Below are positions 49,175 through 58,150 of a stretch of DNA of 64,000 nucleotides, piece by piece. Below the pieces are notes generated by a model that did no database searches, was not told where the DNA came from, and saw nothing but the letters and a program-made list of their open reading frames with translations. Each line of letters opens with the position of its first letter. Within the stretch, counting starts at the first letter, position 1. A program made the position numbers and the translations under genes. The stretch comes from an uncultured Verrucomicrobia subdivision 3 bacterium (lineage in GTDB: Bacteria > Verrucomicrobiota > Verrucomicrobiia > Limisphaerales > UBA11358). The stretch covers positions 24,972-88,971 of the forward strand of contig CAINLR010000113.1 in NCBI GenBank assembly GCA_903850425.1, written 5' to 3'.

Positions 49175-49747
49175 ATGAAAATGAAATCGTATCGAAACAT
49201 CCTTTCCGGACTTCTATCATCGCTCGCCATCGTCTTCGGAACGCTGACCGCAGTTGCCGCCGAACCGCCGCAAATCGGCGGGGCCGCACCAGACTTCAGC
49301 CTGAACACGCTGGACTCGAAGTCGGTGTCGTTGAGCGCCGAGACCGCCAAACTCCCGGTCGTGCTGGTGGTGCTGCGCGGCTGGCCCGGCTATCAATGTC
49401 CGCTTTGCACGCGGCAGGTTCACGATTTTGTGGAACAAGCGGGTGCCTTTGCCGGCAAGGCGCGCGTGATCATGGTCTATCCCGGCCCGTCGGAAAATCT
49501 TCAAGCGCACGCCGAAGAGTTTTTGAAAAGCAAACAGTGGCCGAAGGGTTTTTTATTCGTCACGGACCCTGCTTTTACGTTCACAAAATCCTACGGCTTG
49601 CGCTGGGAAGCACCGGGCGAGACATCCTACCCTTCAACCTTCGTGATGGATGCCAAGGGCAAGGTGCAATTCGCAAAGGTCAGCAAGAGCCACGGCGGCC
49701 GGGCCTCCGCCGCGGAAGCGTTGGCGGCATTGGAAAAAATCAAGTAA
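49175..49747 (+). CDS. Exported peroxiredoxin/thioredoxin-fold protein
   Basis: The 190-residue protein has a signal peptide (ILSGLLSSLAIVFGTLTAVAA). The AhpC/TSA-type domain follows: GGAAPDFSLNTLDSKSVSL, then VVLRGWPGYQCPLCTRQ. The usual peroxidatic Cys environment (PxxxTxxC) is replaced by GYQCPLCT, a CxxC, so it may act as a disulfide oxidoreductase rather than a peroxidase. The C-terminal PSTFVMDAKGKVQFAK is conserved in this group. It probably acts in the periplasm with MsrBA. Confidence 0.78.
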   Translation: MKMKSYRNILSGLLSSLAIVFGTLTAVAAEPPQIGGAAPDFSLNTLDSKSVSLSAETAKLPVVLVVLRGWPGYQCPLCTRQVHDFVEQAGAFAGKARVIMVYPGPSENLQAHAEEFLKSKQWPKGFLFVTDPAFTFTKSYGLRWEAPGETSYPSTFVMDAKGKVQFAKVSKSHGGRASAAEALAALEKIK

Positions 49748-49774
49748 CGTCCGGCTGCGTCACGGTTTGCCTCG

Positions 49775-50008
49775 ATGGATTATCTGCATCAGATAAGTCT
49801 TGGCATCGGCGTCGCGGCTGTGCTGGTGATTGTTTACGGCGTGGTCATCGGCCTTTGGCGGTTCGTGCGCACGGAGTTTCATTGGATGCGCGGCCGGAAA
49901 CGCGCCGTGACTCTCGCCGGTTCCCTGCTCACGAGCAATGCACCCTGCAACAAGACCGAGCGAGGCGGCCGCAAAGCCCACCGCTTGGAGGTGGAAATAA
50001 CACCATGA
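49775..50008 (+). pseudogene. Truncated DUF1622-like membrane protein
   Basis: The first ~48 residues (MDYLHQISLGIGVAAVLVIVYG and WRFVRTEFHWMRGR) match the N-terminal helix and arginine-rich loop of DUF1622 membrane proteins. After RAVTLAG the expected second helix (EFLIAADI-like) is missing and is replaced by a polar tail, GSLLTSNAPCNKTERGG. It looks like a 3'-truncated gene. It is adjacent to the membrane-protein gene at 50013. Confidence 0.5.
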
Positions 50009-50012
50009 TTCG

Positions 50013-50369
50013 ATGATCGCCGCCCCGTGGTTGATTCTGACCCGAGTTTATCGGGCTTGTGGATTCCTGTTTGCCGTGCCGTTCGTTTTGCTTGGGGTTA
50101 AAAGAATTGATCCGCATGCCGCGCATGGCTCGTGGGGATTTCGCCTGCTGATTTTTCCGGGAACAATGGCTTTCTGGCCGCTGCGGTTACGCCGCTGGAT
50201 GAAAGGAATTTCCGCACCGCCGGAGGAACGCAACGCGCATCGTCGGGCGGCCAACCAACAGGTGCTGGACCTGGTCGCCGAGCCGGTGCCAATCTCCGGC
50301 AACGTTGAGCGCCAGGGCGACTGGCTCATTTTCCGCGCTGAGCCAAAGACGTATCAGCGCGTAAAGTAA
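50013..50369 (+). CDS. Small membrane protein, 118 aa
   Basis: Two hydrophobic stretches are seen: ILTRVYRACGFLFAVPFVLLG and GFRLLIFPGTMAFWPLRLRRW. The C-terminal half is polar (PPEERNAHRRAANQQVLD). The family is not recognised. It is followed 4 bases later by the zinc-ribbon membrane gene, so the two may form a unit. Confidence 0.5.
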   Translation: MIAAPWLILTRVYRACGFLFAVPFVLLGVKRIDPHAAHGSWGFRLLIFPGTMAFWPLRLRRWMKGISAPPEERNAHRRAANQQVLDLVAEPVPISGNVERQGDWLIFRAEPKTYQRVK

Positions 50370-50373
50370 TTCC

Positions 50374-50739
50374 ATGAAATGTATCAACCATCACGCGACC
50401 GATGCCGTGGCCGTTTGCCCGTATTGCGGTCGGGCACTTTGCCCTGCCTGCATTCAAACGCCGACGGCACCACGCATGGCTTGTTCTGCTGATTGCCAAG
50501 CCGCCTTGGCGCGTGACGTAAACGCGGTGCAACTGCTGCTCGCCAAAAGCGTGCAGAGTGCCCGGGCCAGTTCTTTCTACAGTTACCTGTGTGGAGGATT
50601 GTCGGCCGCTGCGGCAGTTACCGCGTGGTTTATTTTGCCGTCACCGTTCCTGATTTATTTCACAGCGGCGTGCGCGTTCGTGTTTTTTGTCGCCGGATTT
50701 TGGTATGGGCGCGGCGCGAAGCAACCCAAGCCCGCCTAA
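50374..50739 (+). CDS. B-box-type zinc-finger membrane protein
   Basis: The 121-residue protein begins KCINHHATDAVAVCPYCGRALCPAC, a B-box-like zinc ribbon with two His and several Cys, then has two membrane helices (CGGLSAAAAVTAWFILPSPF, FLIYFTAACAFVFFVAGFWY). Similar small proteins exist in many Verrucomicrobia/Planctomycetes and are uncharacterised. It ends this small row. Confidence 0.6.
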   Translation: MKCINHHATDAVAVCPYCGRALCPACIQTPTAPRMACSADCQAALARDVNAVQLLLAKSVQSARASSFYSYLCGGLSAAAAVTAWFILPSPFLIYFTAACAFVFFVAGFWYGRGAKQPKPA

Positions 50740-50934
50740 ATCTAGACCAGATCAATGGGAATGAATTCGTATCGGGGCGTGCCGCGGACAATTCAAGTCA
50801 GCACGAGCCATCGGTCTTGTGACTGCTTCCATCGTCATGGCGGTGGAGTTGTGTGGATTTGGGGTTGTTCATTTCACTGCAATTGATCCGACGCGCCTTT
50901 CTGAATTTCGATTCCCGTAAAATCACCGCGCTCA

Positions 50935-51480
50935 TTGGGCGCTGGCGCCATTGGGAATTCCATCACCGCGCGAGTGAAAGGCGCGACAGTGAGTCGTGGC
51001 CGGGTGGTAAACGCGACTTGCGCAGCCACAAACCCAGACGATACGGAGAGAGCGTTGGCTCAATTGCCGCTCAAGCGAATCAACCCCTTCCGGCTCATCG
51101 GGGTTTTTCCAGCCACCCATGAAATTGTCGAATGGCGCTGGAATTTGAATAAACTGGCGCGAAATAATCAACCTTGGGAGACGCAGCAATGGATTTCATC
51201 CGGATTTGATGAGCCGAGCGCGCAGCGTGTCCGCAGCCAAACCTTTCGGCGGGCGTTGCAACAAAAGTCGGCGGGCACACTGGAATGGTTGCGCCGTCTG
51301 CATCGTTCACACGCTCCGGAGCGCGGACCGTTTTCCACCTGCATGCATCGCGCCGGGGCGGCGACCGTCAGCTGCACGCTGGTGGCCGTCCATCCGAATA
51401 TGGCCGTAATGGGCCATCATTCCGGATGCCCCTGTCGCTGCACTGATCTTTCAATTCACAAACTCTGCCGCGACAGTTGA
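50935..51480 (+). pseudogene. N-terminally truncated NRDE/TANGO2-family protein
   Basis: From about residue 9 (NSITARVKGATVSRGRVV) the frame matches the middle and C-terminal half of the NRDE (Transport and Golgi organisation 2) family: LKRINPFRLIGVFPA, WISSGFDEPSAQRVR, RLHRSHAPERGPFSTCMHR. The conserved N-terminal NRDE block with the cysteine start (MCT...NRDE) is missing and the 5' sequence does not encode it in any frame. There is no clear ribosome site. I treat it as a remnant. Confidence 0.55.
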
Positions 51481-51581
51481 AATGAGCTGGTCAATGGGAA
51501 ATATCGAGGTAAGAAATTCAGCCCGCGTCGCATCCAAGGAGTAAGCCGGAATAACGGCGAACAACAATAACAAACAAAATC

Positions 51582-52139
51582 ATGCCTCGTATCAACACCA
51601 TCAACGCTGAAAACGCTTCAGCCGAACAACAACAGATCCGCGCCAACGTGAAGAAAGGTCTCGGCCTCGTGCCGAATCTGGTTTCCACGCTCGCGCAATC
51701 GCCCGCCGCCGCCCATGCCTATCTCGCCTTCAGCGGCGCACTGGCCAAAGGTTCGCTCTCCCGGAAACTTCAGGAACAAATTTCGCTGGTTGTGGGCGAG
51801 ACTAACGCCTGTGATTACTGCGTGGCCGCCCACACCTTACTCGGCGGCAAGGCCGGCTTGACCCAGGACGAAACGTTCGCGGCCCGCGCTGCTGAATCCG
51901 CTGACCCGAAAACGGAAGCGGCCTTGGTGTTCGCCCAAAAGATTGTGACTGAACGTGGTCATGTCACCGATGAAGACGTGACTGGTCTCCGTCAACTTGG
52001 CTTTACCGACGGCGACATTGCTGAAATCGTTGCCAACACAGCTCTGAACATCTTCACCAACTATTTCAACCATGTGGCTGGAACGGTGGTGGATTTCCCC
52101 GCCGCGCCGAAGTTGGCCGCCAGCGCCTGCGCGCATTGA
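51582..52139 (+). CDS. AhpD-like carboxymuconolactone decarboxylase-family protein
   Basis: The 185-residue protein shows the AhpD-fold hallmark NACDYCVAAHTLLGGKAGL, a CxxC with a nearby His. The helices around it fit CMD-type hydroperoxidases (QEQISLVVGE). Such proteins reduce peroxides or act as antioxidant partners of AhpC. It precedes the second ECF sigma gene by 40 bases and is probably under its control or induced in the same stress. Confidence 0.85.
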   Translation: MPRINTINAENASAEQQQIRANVKKGLGLVPNLVSTLAQSPAAAHAYLAFSGALAKGSLSRKLQEQISLVVGETNACDYCVAAHTLLGGKAGLTQDETFAARAAESADPKTEAALVFAQKIVTERGHVTDEDVTGLRQLGFTDGDIAEIVANTALNIFTNYFNHVAGTVVDFPAAPKLAASACAH

Positions 52140-52179
52140 AAGTTCTCGCGGGCCGGTTGGTTTCGGGTAATTTGCGGCT

Positions 52180-52794
52180 GTGACGCAAAACGAAATCAAC
52201 TGGCCCGCCGCCTTGCGCGCCACGGACAGCGGCGAACAAGCTGCTGCCGTGCGTGCGCTGCGCGACGTTTTGCACAATGGCTTGCGAATCGCATTGAACA
52301 GTCGCAGCGATGTGAGTGAGGCGCACCTGGAAGATTTCGCGCAGGAAAGCCTGCTGCGCGTGCTGGACCGGCTCGATCAGTTTCAAGGTCGCAGCAAATT
52401 TACGACGTGGGCACAGGCCATCGCGCTCAACGTGGCGTTCACGGAATTGCGTCGCAAACGCTGGCAGGATGTTTCGCTCGACGCGCTCATGGCCGATGGT
52501 GAGCGGCTGACCGAACCCGCGATGATCGCGGACGATGTTCTCGGCGCGGATGAAGATCGCACGCGCTTGGTCGCGACGTTGCGTCACGCGATTGAAAATG
52601 ATCTGACGCCGAAACAGCGCGCGGCGATTCTCGGCGAACTGCGCGAAATGCCGTTCGACCAGATTGTTGAGATGCTTGGCACGAGTCGCAGCGCCGGCTA
52701 CAAAATGTTGCACGATGCGCGACGGGCGCTGAAGCAGCGCTTGCACGAAGCTGGCATCACCGGCGCAGATATTCAAAACGCTTTTAATTTATGA
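52180..52794 (+). CDS. ECF-type RNA polymerase sigma factor
   Basis: GTG start at 52180. Region 2 is LEDFAQESLLRVLDRLDQFQGRSKFTTWAQAIALNVAF, and region 4 is LTPKQRAAILGELREMPFDQIVEMLGTSRSAGYKML (given in parts), with the usual HTH. It overlaps the downstream zf-HC2 anti-sigma gene (ATGA), giving the second sigma/anti-sigma pair of the window. Target promoters are not visible. Confidence 0.85.
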   Translation: MTQNEINWPAALRATDSGEQAAAVRALRDVLHNGLRIALNSRSDVSEAHLEDFAQESLLRVLDRLDQFQGRSKFTTWAQAIALNVAFTELRRKRWQDVSLDALMADGERLTEPAMIADDVLGADEDRTRLVATLRHAIENDLTPKQRAAILGELREMPFDQIVEMLGTSRSAGYKMLHDARRALKQRLHEAGITGADIQNAFNL

Positions 52795-53039
52795 AACCGG
52801 AAGACCAGCGGCTGACGAGCGAGCAGGTTGGCAGCATCGTAAAGATGCTCAGCCTGACGACCGACCGCGAGTTCAACTGCGCCGAATGCTTGCAGCACGT
52901 CAGCGAATTCGCCGAGTGCCAGCTTGCGAAAAAGCCGGTGGGCGAAGTCATCGCGAGTGTCGAGCAGCACCTCGCCTTGTGTCCCGAATGCCGCGAGGAA
53001 TACGAAGCGCTGATGAAAATTCTCAAGGCAGGGAAGTGA
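52791..53039 (+). CDS. Anti-sigma factor, zf-HC2 type
   Basis: The 82-residue protein has the zinc-binding pattern EQHLALCPECREEYEAL, the H-x3-C-x2-C of zf-HC2 anti-sigma factors, preceded by NCAECLQHV. It has no membrane helix. It starts within the sigma-gene stop and its own stop overlaps the next GTG, so the three genes are co-translated. Confidence 0.75.
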   Translation: MKPEDQRLTSEQVGSIVKMLSLTTDREFNCAECLQHVSEFAECQLAKKPVGEVIASVEQHLALCPECREEYEALMKILKAGK

Positions 53040-53623
53040 CCAACGCCGCCTTCGCCGAAATGCAGCTGGACATCCGCGGCTGCACGCTGTGCGCGGACCA
53101 TCTTCCACTCGGACCGCGTCCCGTCCTGCAAATCTCTCGCTCGGCGCGAATTCTCATCGCCGGCCAAGCGCCGGGCAGCAAGGTTCACGCGTCCGGCATT
53201 CCGTTTGACGACGCCAGTGGCGACCGCTTGCGCGATTGGCTTGGTCTCGATCGCGAAACGTTTTATGACGCGAAGCGCGTTGCAATTTTGCCGATGGGTT
53301 TTTGTTATCCCGGCACAGGCAAGTCGGGTGACCTGCCGCCGCGACCCGAATGCGCCGTGGCGTGGCGCGAGAAAATTCTCCGCGAACTATCCGCCGTAAA
53401 ACTCACGCTCGTCATCGGCCAGTATGCGATGACCTGGCATCTCGGCGCACGCGCGAAGGCGACGCTCACCGAAACCGTCCATGCCTGGCGCGAGTTTCAA
53501 CCGAAGCTCTGGCCGATGCCGCATCCCAGCCCGCGCAACAACATCTGGCTTAAAAAGAATCCGTGGTTCGCGCGCGACGTGCTGCCGGAGTTGCGGAAGC
53601 AGGTCAAATCGGCTCTCTCATAA
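53036..53623 (+). CDS. Uracil-DNA glycosylase-family protein
   Basis: GTG at 53036 overlaps the anti-sigma stop; an internal ATG at 53060 is possible. The UDG-superfamily motifs are GQAPGSKVHASGIPFDD (active-site loop) and WPMPHPSPRNNIW (intercalation loop). An upstream GCTLCADHLPLGP resembles the family's N-terminal cysteines but lacks the full Fe-S set. It probably excises uracil or another damaged base. Placing it beside an ECF sigma pair hints at stress induction. Confidence 0.8.
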   Translation: MTNAAFAEMQLDIRGCTLCADHLPLGPRPVLQISRSARILIAGQAPGSKVHASGIPFDDASGDRLRDWLGLDRETFYDAKRVAILPMGFCYPGTGKSGDLPPRPECAVAWREKILRELSAVKLTLVIGQYAMTWHLGARAKATLTETVHAWREFQPKLWPMPHPSPRNNIWLKKNPWFARDVLPELRKQVKSALS

Positions 53624-53724
53624 CAGGTTGTTTTTGCGGGGTAAGATTGTCAGCTCTCATCGCGTCCAACATCACCTGCCGAATAATCGGCATAAACAAA
53701 TTAATAACGGAACCCGAAAAATAT

Positions 53725-54471
53725 ATGAAACTCCAAAATAAAATCGCAGTCATCACGGGCGGCAACAGCGGTATCGGACTCGCCACCGCCCACGAACTCA
53801 AACAGCAAGGCGCCCGCGTCATCCTCGTCGGCCGCAAGCCGGATGCGGTCGCCGCTGCCGCCAAAGAAGTCGGTGGCGACACGCTTGGCCTCGTTGCCGA
53901 TGTGTCGCGTGTCGCGGATATCGAACGCGTGTTCCAGACGATTCGCGAACAGGTCGGGCGCGTGGACATTCTGTTCGCCAACGCCGGCATTGCAAAATTC
54001 GCGCCGCTAGCCGATTCCACCGAGGTGTTGTTCGACGAGATGTTCGACGCGAACCTCAAAGGCGCTTACTTCACTGTGAAGCATGCTTTGCCGTTGCTCA
54101 CCGATGGCGCGGCGGTCGTGTTCACGTCCTCGACCGTGGTGCATTTTGGGATGCCAGGAGCGAGCATCTACGCGGCGGGCAAGGCGGCGTTGAACAATCT
54201 CGCCAAGACGCTCGCCATCGAACTCGCGGGCCGCAAGATCCGCGTGAACGTCGTCAGCCCCGGCCCGATTGCCACGCCGATTTTTGGCAAGATGGGTTTG
54301 AGCGAAGACGCGCAAAAGGAAGTCGGCGGCGCGATTCTTGCGCAAGTTCCGCTCGCGCGGTTTGGCGAGGCCGGCGAAATCGCCAAGGCCGTCGCTTATC
54401 TTGTCTCGCCCGACGCCACCTATGTCACCGGCACGGAACTGCTCGTGGATGGCGGCATGGCGCAGGGTTGA
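53725..54471 (+). CDS. Short-chain dehydrogenase/reductase
   Basis: The start at 53725 (MKLQNKIAVITGGNSGIGLA) gives 248 residues of a classical SDR. The cofactor site is TGGNSGIG, NAG is seen in LFANAGIAKF, and the catalytic set is S (VVFTSSTVV) with YAAGKAAL (Y-x-x-x-K). It ends with VTGTELLVDGGMAQG. A basic Arg after beta-2 (LVGRKPD) suggests NADPH preference. Its substrate is unknown. A hairpin terminator follows. Confidence 0.9.
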   Translation: MKLQNKIAVITGGNSGIGLATAHELKQQGARVILVGRKPDAVAAAAKEVGGDTLGLVADVSRVADIERVFQTIREQVGRVDILFANAGIAKFAPLADSTEVLFDEMFDANLKGAYFTVKHALPLLTDGAAVVFTSSTVVHFGMPGASIYAAGKAALNNLAKTLAIELAGRKIRVNVVSPGPIATPIFGKMGLSEDAQKEVGGAILAQVPLARFGEAGEIAKAVAYLVSPDATYVTGTELLVDGGMAQG

Positions 54472-54480
54472 AACCGATTC

Positions 54481-54516
54481 ATCCGGGGCGTGGCACTCGC
54501 TGCTCCCCGGATTTTC
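54481..54516 (+). terminator. Terminator after the SDR gene
   Basis: ATCCGGGG and CCCCGGAT flank a 15-base loop and are followed by TTTTC. It lies 9 bases after the SDR stop at 54471. Confidence 0.65.
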
Positions 54517-54612
54517 AAGCGACAAAATTTTTTTGCCGAGGTAAGAATCATATCGTTCGCCGCATCCAAGTATTGAGCGCATAGCAAACAATTTGCGCCC
54601 GGAACGAAAAAC

Positions 54613-54933
54613 ATGAAAACACTGACACTGAACAACGAAAATTTTGAATCAACCATCTCCGGCAACGCGTCCCCCGTGCTCGTGGATTTTTGGGCGGAAT
54701 GGTGCGGTCCGTGCAAAATGATCGCTCCGGTGCTGAACGAACTCGCCGCCGAGCAGGACGGCAAAGCGGTTATCGCTAAGCTTAACATCGACGAAGCGCC
54801 CGAGCTCGCCGCACGTTTCGGCATTACTGCGATTCCCACGCTGATCGTTTTCAAGAACGGCCAGCCGGTGACGACATTGCGCGGAGCACCGTCCAAGACC
54901 GTGATTTTGAAATCGCTGGCGTTGGCGGCTTGA
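54613..54933 (+). CDS. trxA: Thioredoxin
   Basis: The 106-residue protein shows VDFWAEWCGPCKMIAPVL with the WCGPC active site, then LNIDEAPELAARFGITAIPTLI including the cis-Pro. Length and sequence are those of classical cytoplasmic thioredoxin. A GAGGAAC-type site is not seen, but the ATG at 54613 is well placed. It could reduce the MsrBA enzyme and other redox proteins in this region. The stop overlaps a TTG that is a possible start for the next gene. Confidence 0.93.
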   Translation: MKTLTLNNENFESTISGNASPVLVDFWAEWCGPCKMIAPVLNELAAEQDGKAVIAKLNIDEAPELAARFGITAIPTLIVFKNGQPVTTLRGAPSKTVILKSLALAA

Positions 54934-54968
54934 AATCTAAGACAGAGGAACATCAACCGACTCGGTGT

Positions 54969-55565
54969 ATGGCTGAAAAATTTCTGGAGCTGCTCGTGAC
55001 ACCGTCCGTCGCTCGGGCGCAGGAACATTATTTCGGAGTCGCAATGGACGTGCGGGGTGAACGTCCGCGCGATGCGCTCACGGACGACGAAGCGCAGTTC
55101 ATCGCTGCGCGAGATAGCTTTTACCTGTCCACCGTCAGCGAATCCGGCTGGCCTTACGTTCAACATCGCGGCGGCCAGCCGGGCTTCCTGCACGTGGTCA
55201 ACCCCACGACTCTCGCGTTCGCCGATTACAAGGGCAACCGCCAGATGCTCTCCACCGGCAACCTCGCCGTGAACGACCGCGTGTGTCTGTTCCTCATGGA
55301 TTACCCGCAACGCACGCGCCTGAAGATTCTCGGCCACGCGCGAGTCGAGGATGCGCGACAACATCCCGAACTCGTCGCGCAATTCGCCGCGCCGGGCCTG
55401 CAGCGCATTGTCGAGCGCGTGTTTCTGATTGAGATCGTTTCCTTCGATTGGAACTGTCCCAAATATATTACGCCGCGTTACACTGCCCCCCAAGTCGAAG
55501 AAGCGATTGCGCCGTTGCGTCAGCGCATCGCTAAATTGGAAGCGCAACTCAAAGCTAAAAATTAA
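54969..55565 (+). CDS. PNPOx-family flavin-binding protein
   Basis: The ATG at 54969 (MAEKFLELL) is used, although an in-frame TTG at 54930 overlaps the thioredoxin stop. The 198-residue protein has a pyridoxamine-phosphate-oxidase-like barrel: [55 protein letters not shown]. The C-terminal helix is charged and coiled-coil-like ([15 protein letters not shown]). It probably binds FMN or F420/heme, but no activity can be inferred. Confidence 0.82.
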   Translation: MAEKFLELLVTPSVARAQEHYFGVAMDVRGERPRDALTDDEAQFIAARDSFYLSTVSESGWPYVQHRGGQPGFLHVVNPTTLAFADYKGNRQMLSTGNLAVNDRVCLFLMDYPQRTRLKILGHARVEDARQHPELVAQFAAPGLQRIVERVFLIEIVSFDWNCPKYITPRYTAPQVEEAIAPLRQRIAKLEAQLKAKN

Positions 55566-55566
55566 T

Positions 55567-55725
55567 ATGAATCCGCGCCCACCTTTGCCGCCGTTCTCCT
55601 TAGAAACGGCACTCCAGAAAGTCCAAGCCGCCGAAGATGCCTGGAACAGTCGCGATCCCGAGCGCATGTCACTCGCCTACACCGAGGATAACCGCCGGCA
55701 ACGGTATCCCGCCAGCGGCCTTGCG
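55567..55725 (+). pseudogene. DUF1348 (NTF2-like) N-terminal fragment
   Basis: The first ~45 codons, [19 protein letters not shown] and [18 protein letters not shown], match the N-terminus of DUF1348/SnoaL-like proteins. Then the conserved core is lost and the frame runs into the acyltransferase gene. It is a 3'-truncated remnant, 2 bases after the PNPOx stop. Confidence 0.6.
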
Positions 55726-55765
55726 AATCTTGAATCGTCTTCGCCAAAACTTCATAATCATCAAA

Positions 55766-56899
55766 ATGAATCAGAGTCCGGCCGGTCTAAATTCCAAACC
55801 GCACTACGAAATCCTGGACGGGTTGCGCGGCGTGGCGGCCATCATTGTGCTGGCGTTTCATCTGCTGGAGGCGCACGCCACGAACGCGTTCACGCAAATC
55901 ATCAACCACGGGTATCTGGCGGTGGACTTCTTTTTTCTCCTGTCCGGTTTCGTGGTCGGCTATGCGTATGACGACCGCTGGGGTAAAATGAGTTCCTAGG
56001 ACTTTTTCAAACGCCGCCTGATCCGGCTGCATCCGCTGGTGATTTTGGGCTCGATCATCGGGGCCGTCTGCTTTTACTTTGGCGTCTCCACCGTGTTTCC
56101 GCTGATTCACTTCACGCCGGTTTGGAAGATGCTGGCCGTGATGCTGGTGGGCTGCACGCTGATTCCGATCCTGCCGTCCATGGATATTCGCGGCTGGCAG
56201 GAGATGCATCCGTTGAACGGGCCGGCGTAGTCGCTGTTCTTTGAGTATGTGGCCAACCTTCTCTATGCGCTGATTGTCCGGAAATTTTCCCGGACCCTGC
56301 TGGCCATCTTTGTAATGGTGGCAGGCGGGGTGCTGCTGCACTTTGCCCTCACGGGCCATGAAGGCGATTTTATCGGCGGCTGGACGGTGGATGGCCCGCA
56401 GCTCCGCATTGGTTTCACGCGCATGATGTATCCGTTCTTTGCCGGGCTGCTGCTGTTCCGGATGGGCAAATTGATCCGGATCAAGCACGCCTTCTGGGTG
56501 TGCAGCGGCTTGATTGCGATCATTCTGGCGATGCCGCGGATCGGCGGCCCCGACCATGTCTGGAGGAATGGCCTTTACGAAGCGTTTTGCATCATCGTGC
56601 TCTTTCCGTTGATCGTCGCGCTCGGCGCGGGCGGCAGCTTGAAAGGGAAGTATTCCACCCGGATCTGCGGGTTTCTGGGCGACATCTCCTATCCCATCTA
56701 TATCACGCATTATCCGCTGATCTATCTCTACACAGCGTGGGTGAGCGACAAACATCTTTCCCTGGCGCAGAGTTATCCCGGCGCCTTACTGGTCTTTTTC
56801 GGGAGCTTCGCCCTGGCGTATGCCTGTCTGAAACTCTACGACGAGCCGGCAAGAAAGTGGCTTAAACGGCGTTTCTTGGACCCATATTCGTGCTCATAA
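55766..56899 (+). pseudogene. Acyltransferase-3 gene with two in-frame TAG codons
   Basis: In one frame from [20 protein letters not shown] the sequence is a membrane acyltransferase: [48 protein letters not shown], and the C-terminal YPIYITHYPLIYLYTAW. TAG stops at 55997-55999 and 56228-56230 interrupt it. Both sit where the family has Trp (MSS-W-DFFKRR, NGPA-W-SLFFEY), so each is one G-to-A change from TGG. The rest is intact with ten or so membrane helices. It is probably recently inactivated. The product would have modified a glycan or lipid. Confidence 0.78.
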
Positions 56900-56956
56900 C
56901 GACCAGTTTTCGACAGACTACCCGCCTGACGCGTGACGGGGTCACGATTAATTTCA

Positions 56957-57056
56957 CACCACTTTAAACCACTTTAGCGACTTGGGCTCGATTCCCTTCA
57001 CCCGCTCCATGCATAATCAACGACTTATGAGTGTGTGCAGTCAAAGTGCAGTAAAT
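56957..57056 (+). repeat. Direct repeat L (tRNA-Gly 3' end plus element arms)
   Basis: A 100-base unit matches the repeat at 62699-62797 at about 79% (hand alignment). The centre is GGGCTCGATTCCCTTCACC then CGCTCCA, a tRNA-Gly 3' end with acceptor CACCCGC, discriminator T and CCA. The left flank is CACCACTTTAAACCAC, the right flank TGCATAATCA and GTGCAGT(C)AAA twice. This is the structure of an element-element junction at a tRNA attachment site. The remainder of 56900-57202 shows no gene. Confidence 0.65.
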
Positions 57057-57202
57057 TGCACGCCATAATCCGAGCAATAAATCTCTGGGTTTGACTGGTT
57101 TCAGATATTCTGGAAAGCAACTTTTTGACGGCAGCAATATATGTTTCTCGACACACCGGCTGAGAAATACCAACTTGCGCCCGGCTGAAAATTTTATCCC
57201 GT

Positions 57203-58150
57203 ATGTCTCTGAATTTTGGCTTTTTCAAAACGAGCCTTAGGATTATCTGTGCTAACCGCCTCGCGGCAACCGGCGCTCTGATCATTCTCCTGTTCGTCTT
57301 GCTCGCTCTGGCGGCGCCAACCATGATGCGCCTGCATCTTCTCGGTGATCCAAATCAACTCAATCTGAACGGCCTGGACAAAGATGGAATGCCCCGTTCT
57401 CCCGGCCATGGTTATTTGCTTGGCTCCGACAACCTCGGTCGTGACGTGCTTTCGCGGGTGATCTACGGAGCCCGCGTCTCCCTGCTGGTCGGCGTGGCGT
57501 CAATGTTGACCGCCACGCTGATCGGCGTGACGGTGGGACTGCTGTCCGGCCTCTACGGCGGCAAACTGGATCTGGCCTTGATGCGGTTCACGGAAATGAA
57601 TTTGACGATCCCGTCCATCCTGCTGGCCATGGCGTTCACCAGCTTGATTGGAGACAATGGCCGGATCATGCATCTGCATCCGGCCGCGCTGCCCTGGCAT
57701 TTTCTGGATGTCACCCTCAAACGCGGCCTGTTGAGTGTGTTTCTGGTGATCGGCTTCGTCAGTTGGCCGGGGATGGCGCGGATTGTTCGGGCCCAGGTAT
57801 TGGGAGTCAAGGAGCGGGAGTTTGTTCTAGCCGCTCGGGCTTTGGGCGCCTCGCATTGGCGATTGATTTGGCGGCACCTGCTCCCAAACATACTGCCCAC
57901 CGTGATCGTGCTGGCCGCGATGACCACCGCCAACACCATTTTGCTGGAGGCGGGCCTGGGTTATTTGGGTATCGGCGTGCCGCCACCCGCCCCGGACTGG
58001 GGCACGATGATTACCGAGGGCCAGCCGTATTTTGCGACCGCGCCGCACCTAGTCATTGTTCCTGGCGTGGCGATTGTCCTGACGGTGCTGGCATTTAATG
58101 TTCTGGGACAGGGCTTGCAGGAACAGATGGGGCCAAGGCAAAGACCATGA
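57203..58150 (+). CDS. dppC: Peptide ABC transporter permease (DppC-like)
   Basis: The 315-residue membrane protein has six helices and the DppC/OppC N-terminal region GYLLGSDNLGRDVLSRVIYGAR. The permease EAA-like loop is AARALGASHWRLIWRHLLPN. It is the first gene of a five-gene importer operon whose order is C, A, B, D, F. The stop overlaps the substrate-binding gene start (ATGA). Confidence 0.9.
   Translation: MSLNFGFFKTSLRIICANRLAATGALIILLFVLLALAAPTMMRLHLLGDPNQLNLNGLDKDGMPRSPGHGYLLGSDNLGRDVLSRVIYGARVSLLVGVASMLTATLIGVTVGLLSGLYGGKLDLALMRFTEMNLTIPSILLAMAFTSLIGDNGRIMHLHPAALPWHFLDVTLKRGLLSVFLVIGFVSWPGMARIVRAQVLGVKEREFVLAARALGASHWRLIWRHLLPNILPTVIVLAAMTTANTILLEAGLGYLGIGVPPPAPDWGTMITEGQPYFATAPHLVIVPGVAIVLTVLAFNVLGQGLQEQMGPRQRP

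Noticed and set aside
55997..56230. TAG read as tryptophan (recoding)
   Set aside because: All other genes in the window end normally at TAA, TGA or TAG and no suppressor tRNA is seen, so pseudogene is the simpler reading.
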